Assembly: GCA_002286855.1 (NCBI GenBank)
Contig: NRSV01000062.1
Span: 96,172-160,171, forward strand
Length of the DNA: 64,000 bases
Reading direction: 5' to 3'
Origin: Bipolaris cookei
Lineage: Eukaryota; Ascomycota; Dothideomycetes; Pleosporales; Pleosporaceae
The notes under the pieces were generated by a model. It had not been told where the DNA came from. It was given only the letters and a program-made list of their open reading frames with translations, and ran no database searches. The first letter of the stretch is position 1, and each line of letters opens with the position of its first letter. A program made the translations under genes and the position numbers. Of the stretch, positions 55,801 through 64,000 are shown one piece after another.

Positions 55801-56395
55801 ACTGTTGACGCTGTGGGATCCAGATTACTGAGCGGAGACGCTAGGTCCAACGCCAGCTTGAATCTTTCGAGTGGCACTTGTATAGAGCGTAGATAGGCCA
55901 CACCACGCAGGAAAGCTGATTGTTGAGTTGTCTCTTTATCCATGCCTTCAAGTTCGTCAAATAGCTGGACAGCACTGCGACTCGTAAGAATAGCTATATC
56001 AATGTTCTGTCCGAGGCTTTCGACAGCTTCACGGTATGCTGCACTCCAAAGATCAGGCGAGGCAATCGTACACCGAGTGTCGTCTTCGAGAGTTGATGAA
56101 TTTAGGGATTGCGCAAGATGATCTGGGTGGAGGGAGGTATGGACTGTTCGGGCCCGAACACCATCGGTATCAGCGACAGTTGAATTCGCTATCGCTTCTC
56201 CCGTTTTTGATTCAGGACTGATTGCTTATTTAGCAGAATACATTGGACAAGGTGTGAAACTGACTGGGACGCATCGGAGTTTCTAAGCAGTGGAGCGTGG
56301 GCATTATCAGAATGGAGTTTCCGACGAAAACGATGTAACTTCTCTGATAGTCCACGCCTAAAGCTCCTACTCCGGGAAGATGTGGAAGATGCCAT
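52882..56395 (-). CDS. NACHT-ankyrin NLR (1102 aa, five exons)
   Basis: Exons 56395-56265, 56217-55773, 55709-55581, 55536-55311 and 55259-52882 join in phase to 1103 codons; the four introns are 44-63 nt with GT-AG ends. A basic N-terminus (SSRSRSFRRGLSEKLHRFRR) is followed by the helical N-terminal domain of fungal STAND proteins (SPDLWSAAYREAVESL, then a long helical stretch to WEIVEDIKSMLYDRE). The NACHT domain has a P-loop, GEMGYGKTV (about 364-371), and Walker B, LFLIIDGLDECD (about 465-475). A C-terminal region has degenerate ankyrin-like repeats (GNELLCIAARAGCLPMIQRL, GHVAAVECLLN-type units). All frames are open, so the gene looks functional. Confidence 0.82.
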
Positions 56396-57118
56396 GAAAA
56401 CAATGATATGAGAAATCGGGTCTTTTATCGCCTCAACGGAACGGACCGTAGGTGGGCAGAAGAAGGGGTGGCAGGCCTCGCTGAGATGGTAAAATGCCAC
56501 ATTAGCCGCCAGGGAGGTGCCCCGCACAGTATCAAGTCTTAACGTTATTAGGCAAGAAGTGCTTTCATCGGCGCTTACATTTACCAAGGCACAGATGCGC
56601 CTATTTTGGCTTTCAACAAAATCACAAACCTGTAGATTTGGATTGTGGTCACAGTCTCAGTAAAAGGTTTTATTTGATGACCGGAAGATCTAATCATGGC
56701 TGTACTGCAGAAGCGGTGTCAGAGTATCCATGGAGCGTCAAACAGCGAGGCCGCTCATGACACGTATATCTTGAAGCGCATGAAATTCCACAAGAATCCT
56801 GCGTTCACAGTCAGTCTGCTGAGGCTGTCCTTGTTGTTGCGTCATGGTCGTCGAAGCAGACACGCGATGATTTGATGGGGTGGGCTGGATGGATGTGGAG
56901 CCACTGATCGTCGCGGGCGGTCGAATTATCACCCGATCCTAAAATTTGAAAGTTGGCAGCCTTGGCAAATGTTAGCCCCTCAAAGCTATGCAAAGCATAA
57001 TCTACTTCTTCTAATCAACCACAATTTGAACTCTTGTGTGATCTTTACCTGGATGGCGACAGTCGGCAAAGCTGTATTTGTATTGGAGGGATCCTTGGCC
57101 TGTAGTCCAAAACTCGCC
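56396..57118. other. Divergent promoter region
   Basis: Lies between the divergent NACHT-ankyrin and F-box-like genes; in-frame extensions of both exist here but lack conserved character. Confidence 0.45.
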
Positions 57119-57799
57119 ATGGGTTCCAGCCAGAACGATGACTCAACCCGAGCACGCACAACTCCGGCCAACTTCTTCGATTTACCAAAAGGGGTGCGCG
57201 ACAATATCTACAGTAGACTTCTTGTCCTTCGACACCCGCTTTACATTTTCCAAGAACCGAAATCTCGCATAGAGAGCTTTGCGCCCGATAAACCCTTTCG
57301 ATGGCTCGCTTTGCTATATACCAGTCGACAGATATACTCGGAGTCTAGGGCTGTGCTCTATGGAATGAATCAATTTCATCTCGTAGACATCACACCACTT
57401 CAAGCCGACCTCCTGCAATCTTTTTTGGATTGTATTGGCACCGCGAATGCAGCGTCTTTATCTTATCTATGTGTCAATTTTCCAGTCGCGGAACGCTTGA
57501 GTGGCCAAACAGGAAGAGTCGAGCTCAGCATCGACAGTATGCAGAGCGTAAGACTGTATCGGGACAAGTGCTCTCAGCTGTCGACCCTGGAAACTGTTGT
57601 ACACTATAAGAATTCCAGATTTTTCAGAGAGTCAGAGGACTTCCTTCGAGATGCGCTGCCATTAATCGATAGACAATTGAGGTCTATCCCCTCATTGCGC
57701 AAGATTATGGTCCGGTTCGATGACTTTAATGGGATCCCAACAGCTTTCGCAAAGGATTTGATGCAGGGGCTTGGGTGGATAGTGGTGCATCGTGGTTGA
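57119..57799 (+). CDS. F-box-like / 2EXR-type fungal protein (226 aa)
   Basis: ATG 57119 (MGSSQNDDST) chosen because the motif region starts soon after. FFDLPKGVRDNIYSRLLVLR is the F-box-like helix pair, followed by LALLYTSRQIYSESRAVLYG, the usual second motif of this large fungal family. Family members are thought to act as adaptors, but no function is set. An upstream in-frame extension to 56969 is probably not translated. Confidence 0.65.
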   Translation: MGSSQNDDSTRARTTPANFFDLPKGVRDNIYSRLLVLRHPLYIFQEPKSRIESFAPDKPFRWLALLYTSRQIYSESRAVLYGMNQFHLVDITPLQADLLQSFLDCIGTANAASLSYLCVNFPVAERLSGQTGRVELSIDSMQSVRLYRDKCSQLSTLETVVHYKNSRFFRESEDFLRDALPLIDRQLRSIPSLRKIMVRFDDFNGIPTAFAKDLMQGLGWIVVHRG

Positions 57800-58043
57800 A
57801 ATCAATCCTGGCAATGATCATGAAGAGAACTTTCGTGATTTTTCCCTAGATATGAAGGGTCGTCTGATGGTCTTTCATTCTATCTCGCACCTTGACACAT
57901 TTCAGACACCAGATACGCAAAACAGCGGTTGAATAATACTTTGCTTACATCACACCACATCACAGATATTGTGCCTCTCAGCCTAACTACTCGCATTACG
58001 GTGTACTCTATTTTCGCCTCCTTGCGCCCCCTGTCGCCTCGTG
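57800..58043. other. Intergenic
   Basis: No feature before the LTR-like repeat. Confidence 0.4.
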
Positions 58044-58357
58044 TGTTATGAGTAACAGAAGGAAGGATTCTCTCCCTAGGAACTGACCATGAACGGTTGA
58101 GAAACCACTTGCGATCAGATGACAAGGATCGCCGGGAGGCGACGGTCACGTGACTTAGCCTCTCGCCAAGAGCAAACATCCCGCCAAAGATGGGATGTCA
58201 TGAGGTTATGGAATGCCATGTCCTCCCAAACCTCCCACAGAAGTACTCTTCCATGGGATTTTAGGGAGAACCAGACTGGAAGTCAACGGGTAGAAAGGAT
58301 GGACGAATTTTATCATTACACTCGTTGTGGTCAACCCTCAAATTGTATTTTCTTACA
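58044..58357 (+). repeat. Dispersed LTR-like repeat, copy C
   Basis: Starts TGTTATGAGTAACAGAAGG and ends CTCGTTGTGGTCAACC ... TTCTTACA, same design as 5591-5872 and 13431-13714, with a GTCACGTGAC box in between. About 30 bp longer than the other copies. Confidence 0.65.
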
Positions 58358-58587
58358 AGCTCTTTACTTAACAAGGTTGATACTCTGTTATTCTACCTAG
58401 TATAAAATTGATTATCATCACGGCTTACCGCTAACCTGCTAACTCACCCTCATCCGGATCGAGTGCTAGAGAAGTACAGCCCAACCCCCGTGTAATATTG
58501 TGGTGTCTTCTTTTGCCTACACACCCTTGTCTGCAAACGTTCAGACGCTGATTTAACACGCCATATATGAGAATATCTTCAGCGTTT

Positions 58588-58860
58588 CTAGGAGCACAGC
58601 ATTTCCAGGAGCACAGTGTTTCTAGGAGCATAGTGTTTCTAGGAGCACAGCATTTCCAGGAGCACAGCGTTTCTAGGAGCACAGCGTTTCTAGGAGCACA
58701 GTGTTTCTAGGAGCACAGCATTTCCAGGAGCACAGCGTTTCTAGGAGCACAGCGTTTCTAGGAGCACAGCGTTTCTAGGAGCAGTAAGTTATCAGAAGCA
58801 GAACGTTTCTAAGAGCAGGGTGTTTTCAGAAACGCCGTACTCCTAGAAACACCCTGTCGC
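58588..58860 (+). repeat. Minisatellite, 17-bp unit, ending in inverted units
   Basis: About a dozen copies of GTTTCTAGGAGCACAGC, alternating with a TTTCCAGG variant, run to about 58790. The array then degenerates and continues as inverted units (CTCCTAGAAAC, GCTAGAAACGCC). Apparent peptide repeats on the minus strand are a by-product. Confidence 0.85.
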
Positions 58861-58901
58861 TAGAAACGCCCTGCGCTGATCTGAGACCCTCCATCTCTCC
58901 G

Positions 58902-59042
58902 CATGAATAGTTGGAGAAGTATCTTTCCGCAAACCCCTGCAAACACTAGCACATTTTAACTACCACACAGCACACATGAATAGTTACAGAAGTATCCTTC
59001 CGCAAACCCCTGCAAATGCCAGTATATTCTAGCTACTACACC
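58902..59042 (+). repeat. 73-bp tandem duplication
   Basis: CATGAATAGTT(G/A)(G/C)AGAAGTAT followed by CCGCAAACCCCTGCAAA occurs at 58902 and again at 58975 with scattered differences. It abuts and slightly overlaps the 3' end of the gene at 59036. Confidence 0.8.
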
Positions 59043-60563
59043 GAAATCACCCTCATAACCTTATCCGGCCGATTTACCAAATGCCATTCACCCTTCAGCT
59101 CAGCTACTGCTTTTTCGTTCTCCTGACTGTATCCGTCAAGTCTACTTGTCGCTTGTGCTGCAAGTGGATAGGTCAATGGTACAGCTCCTTCCATAATAGA
59201 TTTAACTAGAGTATCCACCGTTCGACTGGCATTGATGCCGTTTGGGTACGCATGTATTAGGTAAGTTAGAAGAATTATTAGTCTTTGGTCTGGTAGCTTC
59301 TTAGGATCATTTCTAGAGCGTTGTCAGCAGATTTAGTAAAAGATATATAATATTTATTTCTTACATATGGGTCTCTAGAGTATGGCTACAGGTCAGAATT
59401 ATTCCAACTCCAAGCTGAGATATCATATATGACCATCTCTTGCCGATTCTTGTATGCCATTTAAGACTGTTCTCGCGTTTTCTTCTACTCTGTGGAGTAA
59501 GGCTTTTGTACTGCGACCCATATATTCTTTCTAAGATAATCGACTTTGCTATGCTAGCCAAACCCTTGCCCGAAGAAAGACGCCTGGGTAAGCTAGAATC
59601 ATGTCTGAGCTCGATGAGTTTCTGCTCATATTGATGATATAGTAGAACCCTTGCCATTCTTAGTTTGATAGGTTCGACCAATGAGTCAGCTGAAATTGTT
59701 TCAGCACACTGGAGGCTTTTGAACATCTTTTCTGTCAGAGACATTCCAGTTACTGGATTACCGGTGGGAAGACGAGACCAGGGATCTTCTGCATCCCACC
59801 TGCGGCAGAAACTGTTTATGAAATCCTTCGCGTCTTCTCGCAGAAACGAATCGCCGATTTCAACCACATACTGGATCTCTTCGTATGAGGATCCATAGAG
59901 GCGGCTTAGCTGGTCGTACGAATACAGCCAATGAGTTACTATTGCGTCATCCGGTAATGTAAATTCCGTCTCCTGTACCGGGCTTGTGCTCCAGTTAGAC
60001 GATAGAACAGATGGAGATACGGAAGGCATCCTTGACTGAGTAGCTAAGTGTAGGGAATGGACATCATTCAGGATAGGTTCTGGCCTTCTGTCTTCCGCAG
60101 TCTCGGAATTTATGGATTCAGTTGCATCTGTAGGATCTACTAATCCTTCTGTGGCCGTAGACTCTTCCAGTGTCATGCATTGGGATGCGTGTTCTACGCT
60201 ATCGCTCCAACGCGCCGCCTTTCCGTTAACAAAAGACGCTTGACTAATTTTGTTACGGACAAAAGTATGCTGATCTGCATCAGGTACTCTGGCAGCTGTG
60301 AGGTGTGAATCAAGAATTCCAGGATAGAACCGGATTCCTTGAGTATCGGATAGAGAAACTTCCATCGCTTCGTTCGAGTCCTCACGAAAGAAATTCTCAA
60401 ATATAAGCTTATGAGGAGAAAGCTTAGCCTGGATATAATCAAGACGATTGCCTTGTATAGTTGCGAGCAAGGTTAGAAACGCCTTGCCTAGATGGATGAA
60501 CTAAGAGTGTCAGTCGGGCCCTTCTGGACCATGATAACTCACATCTTCTCCCGTTTCTTCCAT
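59036..60563 (-). CDS. Unknown protein (477 aa, three exons)
   Basis: A 21-nt first exon (60563-60543, MEETGED), a 42-nt intron, exon 2 (60500-59365), a 52-nt intron and exon 3 (59312-59036) join in phase. The start of exon 2 (FIHLGKAFLTLLATIQGNRL ... LSPHKLIFENFF) is helical. A low-complexity Ser/Thr region is followed by a structured C-terminal half (HWLYSYDQLSRLYGSSYEEI, then RRWDAEDPWSRLP). No domain recognised. The micro-exon and short introns fit a real fungal gene. The last codons lie in a tandem duplication. Confidence 0.6.
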
Positions 60564-61317
60564 CCTAGTCCAGCCATAGCTCAGTAGAGCCTCGTTTCCA
60601 TCAGGACTCTATCAAATATCAGAAACGATATTTCGAAACGACGAGGTTACATGCCAGAATAAGAGAGCGCATGATTTGTGAAAGAATAGGGCGTATCACT
60701 ACGCGCAATATAGGAAGAAGCACTGTGTTTGCGAGAAACGATATGGGAAACTGTGGAGCACATCTGGAGAGGTAGGAGGGAAAGACACTAAGTTTATTAC
60801 CACTCTAATATTACTGAAGACAGCAATTTTTAACCCACGTTCAGTCAACGTCGTTTCACAAACAGCCGATTTCTGTCCCTATGTGCCGAAAACGACCAAT
60901 CGGAGTGCAAGGGTCATGGAGAAGTTGTCACGCGTAGATGCGGGGTTTTGTGGCGAGGATAATTGTACGTGTGTTTTGAGCAACTTTTTCGATCCTTCTT
61001 TTATATAATCGTTACGGTAGTTCATCATATAGTTGTGATTGCTGCCATGGCTCGGTCACAATTGCTGCCTTCCCATTCTTGCATATACTGCGATAGTTCG
61101 CTATAGCTACGACGTTCTGCGATAGCCGCAGATGCATCCCTGTAGCGGCTGCGATAGAAGTCTGCGATCCTTTCTATCCCATTGGTCACTCTTTAGACAT
61201 AGAGACGGATGTTAATTAATATGCGGTCACCTCTATAAGTAGCTCAAGCTAACCTACGAAATACGTGCAACCCAACTTCCAAATACTTAAAACTCGCGGA
61301 ACTGCTATCTAAGCAAC
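60564..61317. other. Intergenic
   Basis: No gene seen. Confidence 0.45.
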
Positions 61318-61686
61318 ATGCCAATCAGCTGGAGGCCTTCTAAATCTATTCAAACGTTCATTGATGAACACGACTATGCATATTTCAAAGACAGGAATAG
61401 TTATTGTGAATGCAGAGTCTTTAATGATAAAGGCCGATTTAGCGATCAAACACCTAAATACAACGTGCACGAGATTTACGACGTTGAGGGGACCTTAGAG
61501 ATTCAAAGGCAGCTTTTTATTAAACTAGCCGCGCTTGAAAATCAAGTGACTGGAGAATGTGAAGATAGTGTGCATAGAAGGCGTATTGATGCTCTTAGAG
61601 TAGACACGGTCCAAGCGATACAAAAGACTTGGAATCAAAGTAGTCGGTCTACTGCTTATCGAAAATCACTTTATTTGATGCTTTAA
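61318..61686 (+). CDS. Hypothetical protein, 122 aa
   Basis: Uninterrupted ATG frame. The product is hydrophilic and mixed-charge (FIDEHDYAYFKDRNSYCECR near the start, then a helical region). No family recognised; it could be a small gene or an exon. Confidence 0.4.
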   Translation: MPISWRPSKSIQTFIDEHDYAYFKDRNSYCECRVFNDKGRFSDQTPKYNVHEIYDVEGTLEIQRQLFIKLAALENQVTGECEDSVHRRRIDALRVDTVQAIQKTWNQSSRSTAYRKSLYLML

Positions 61687-62163
61687 TGCAAGATTCATCG
61701 TAGTTAGGTCCGATACATGCAAGGAAAAGTAGCGTTAGGTGTGATAACCTGTATACGTTGAATAGTTACCCAATCTCTCGTCATCTCTCTAGTTTTACGC
61801 GATTTTACTAGTCATGCCGGTAAAGCTCAAGCTGAATAGAATGTGTGACATGCCATGTGTGCATCCTCTCTTACTATCGTTGATAAGTCGGCTCTATTGT
61901 GCTATTTGACAGGATGACTTCTCTTATCTAGGTTTTATATAGCTAAAACACTTGAGACTTGAGTTGAAAACTAAACTATTTTTATGGTTTATACAATAAG
62001 CAAGCTTAGTAGAAGCAGAAAATAAAAGCATAGTCCTGATGAGAGAGAACTAGCGTGGCAAGCACAAGAAGAATAAACATTGTTGCTTGCCTCGCTAGCC
62101 ACGAATCGTTACTAGGTCAAAGCGACTGATACTTATATGTTATCGCGATACAAAGATGACAAT
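61687..62163. other. Intergenic
   Basis: AT-leaning spacer, nothing recognised. Confidence 0.4.
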
Positions 62164-62553
62164 TTATAGTGCCGATAATATAGGGAAAAATGAAACGATT
62201 ATGACGAGCAGAAGCTTGTACATAAACGCCCCCATCAGGTTATCTTTCCAATTTGATGTAGCAGAAAAAGAGACATTTGGATCGTTGGGCACGGAAAAAT
62301 TCCGGGTTATATTGGTTCTGTTATCCCATAAAGGTCTTGGCAGGCGGAGAGACGGGCTAGTTGGAAAGAGGGTAGCTTGCGGAATCGCCACAGCTGTATT
62401 GCTTGTCACGTTCATGATGGAGATCGCTGCTGTCTTCTCGCAGGCTTCTCCAGTAACGGGCGTTGTGGAAACAATCTCTTGTTGCCTAGATAATGCATTT
62501 GACAGCCTGACAAGTACTATAAAGTAGAAATATCTCATTGCGGAAGATGGCAT
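62164..62553 (-). CDS. Possible secreted, GPI-anchored glycoprotein (129 aa)
   Basis: From ATG 62553 the protein has an N-terminal hydrophobic signal-like segment (MRYFYFIVLVRLSNALS). A Ser/Thr/Asn-rich middle carries several N-glycosylation sequons (NVTS, NRTN, NFSV, NVSF). A C-terminal hydrophobic tail (YKLLLVIIVSFFPILSAL) is typical of GPI-anchored proteins. An opposite-strand frame of similar length exists but lacks such organisation. No homolog recognised. Confidence 0.4.
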   Translation of the reverse strand: MPSSAMRYFYFIVLVRLSNALSRQQEIVSTTPVTGEACEKTAAISIMNVTSNTAVAIPQATLFPTSPSLRLPRPLWDNRTNITRNFSVPNDPNVSFSATSNWKDNLMGAFMYKLLLVIIVSFFPILSAL

Positions 62554-62772
62554 TTTCACCTATGATACTGGGACTGCTCTTCTAATATAAGTGACTAATT
62601 GGACCGGTCGATGTGGATGGCCATCCGAATTCATACGTGATGCATCTTTTGGTGCCAGGATAAAGTTGTTGGCCAATAGGTTTCTCACGCACTCCTCGCA
62701 TGTACAAATAGGATCATATCTAGGCATTATAGAAGAAACGGTACACAAATAACCTTCTTAGAAGACCTTGCT

Positions 62773-63453
62773 ATGGATTCAATCATCTCTAAAGTGCACG
62801 TCGAGCTCGCCAAGCTTGCGAATGATTATGCAAATTCCGAGAAGGAAAATGTTACCCTCAGTCTCACCTCAGACTTCCAACGAGCCCTATTCTCAATTCT
62901 AGACGAAGAAATTCGTATTAGAGACCTTGGACAATCTAGTGAGCTAAAAGAAGAAATGATCGAACTGTTTAAAGGGGAAAAGCATCCAGGGAAGCCCGCA
63001 TGGCCATACCTTAATCAGTTGGATAAGTACGATAGATGCTCCGCTGAGAGGGGCTGTAAGTTTAAGTACGGAGCTGCGCTCTACAAAGCTTCATGCGAGG
63101 AACACTATGTGTGCACAAAACATAAGTCAAGCCCTTGCCTTGTAAAACACAAGAAGACATTGATCCAAAACGACCAAGCTGAACACAACGGGACTAGCAC
63201 AGAGGGAGGTACTGAACATCCGCCCCAGGGACAGCGAGTGAATGCAGATCCGGAAGGAAACACGTCTAAGCACGAGAACGCAGACAAAATAAGTGTAGGA
63301 GAGAAAATGGCAGGTAAAGGAAGTTCGAAAGATGAGAAATCAACTGATATTGAAGGAAGAGAAGAAGAAGAAGAAGAAGAAGAAGAAGAAGAAGAAGAAG
63401 AAGAAGAAGAAGAAGAAGAAGAAGAAGAAGAAGAAGAAGAAGAAGAAGAAGAA

Positions 63454-63486
<33 letters not shown>

Positions 63487-63972
63487 GACGAAGATGAAGA
63501 CGAAGATGAAGACGAAGATGAAGAAGAGAAAATCAAAGAAGCAGAACATGCAAGTCCCACAAAGGAACAAGTCCCTTCAGCTAATCCGGTAAAAGGAAAA
63601 TACCAGCCGATTGACAATGGCAAAAAGAATACAACAACTTACGGCACAACGAAGGAGAAAATCCCGGAAATCATTAATGGGGACCTTAATAAAAAAGCTG
63701 CCAAAAAAGACGATCAACCTCCGAAATTCAAAGTAGAGAATGTGCAATACTTCTCCGAGGACTTGAGCTATGAAGGCGACAGTCTCCTAAGCGAGATTCA
63801 AGTCTGCCAAGTGCGAACAAACTCTGGAAAGCCCATCTGGGTTCCAATGGATGACTATGTACAGCTTAAAAATAAGTATGTTCAGCAGCAGTCTGAGAAG
63901 GAGGACGAATGCGACGATGGAATTGTGAATGGAGAAGATATGAATCGACAGAACGCAGACGTCGGAAGATAG
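62773..63972 (+). CDS. Acidic E/D-tract protein (399 aa)
   Basis: An ATG frame without introns. The N-terminal helical region (VHVELAKLANDYANSEKEN) is followed by a Cys/His cluster that may bind zinc (CSAERGCKFKY ... CEEHYVCTKHKSSPC). A Lys/Ser linker leads to a run of about 31 Glu, then Asp and alternating Asp-Glu, encoded by a trinucleotide microsatellite. The C-terminal part is mixed-charge and ends in a normal stop. The tract is in frame with the gene, so length changes would not break it. Function unknown; acidic tracts are common in histone- or nucleic-acid-associated proteins. Confidence 0.6.
63361..63530 (+). repeat. GAA/GAT coding microsatellite
   Basis: About 31 GAA triplets to 63453, then about ten GAT, then GAAGAC/GAAGAT alternation. 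All lie in frame inside the gene above. Confidence 0.95.
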
Positions 63973-64000
63973 ATATGATAACATGAGATGAGAACGTAGC

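Noticed and set aside
58431..58682. Minus-strand repeat protein (MLLETLCSWKCC type)
   Set aside because: By-product of the 17-bp minisatellite with no ATG-supported gene structure.
62156..62527. 123-codon plus-strand frame
   Set aside because: Overlaps the minus-strand frame that has signal peptide, sequons and GPI-like tail; only one is likely real.
63105..63623. Poly-serine frame on the minus strand
   Set aside because: Antisense of the Glu/Asp tract; the plus-strand gene has a normal start, stop and non-repetitive ends.

Overview
This is a nuclear fragment of a filamentous ascomycete, most likely Pezizomycotina and plausibly a dothideomycete. Spliced genes carry introns of about 42-76 nt with GTAAGT-type donors and CTAAC-like branch sites. 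Several TE blocks are AT-rich and carry nonsense codons explained by C-to-T changes, as repeat-induced point mutation (RIP) would leave. Fungal-specific families are present: DUF3435 tyrosine recombinase, NACHT-WD40 and NACHT-ankyrin NLRs, NB-ARC-TPR, and fungal BTB proteins. No rRNA, tRNA, CRISPR or prokaryotic signal was seen.

Layout. 0-5.4 kb: the 5' end of a Ty1/copia retroelement (LTR, half-tRNA primer site, gag-pol running off the left edge), a decayed pogo-type transposase, and an ankyrin pseudogene ended by a solo LTR. 7.3-10.1 kb: an intact three-exon C2H2 zinc-finger gene. 10.5-13.2 kb: a pogo-type transposon with 62-bp TIRs whose transposase has one internal stop. 15.2-21.9 kb: a gene-poor AT-rich block holding a second pogo-type element with a TA target duplication and nine in-frame stops. 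22.4-24.8 kb: an intact five-exon, 725-aa DUF3435 tyrosine recombinase, the family of Starship 'captain' genes, placed where the AT-rich block ends.

25-57 kb: accessory cargo rich in STAND/NLR and ankyrin genes. It holds a spliced fungal ankyrin gene, an NB-ARC-TPR pseudogene with its P-loop end inverted, a helical N-domain pseudogene, two NACHT-WD40 paralogs in opposite orientation, and a five-exon NACHT-ankyrin gene. Interspersed are a UCH-type ubiquitin hydrolase, a BTB protein, a Tc1/mariner transposase, a small bZIP, a membrane protein and unknown genes. 57-64 kb: an F-box-like protein, solo LTRs, minisatellites, an unknown three-exon gene, a possible GPI-anchored protein and an acidic E/D-tract protein.

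Interpretation (inference): the recombinase followed by NLR-rich cargo is what the left part of a Starship giant transposon would look like, with NLRs that may act in non-self recognition. Neither end of such an element is proven here. Many gene models were rebuilt by joining exons whose phases and conserved motifs agree; all introns are predicted, not observed.
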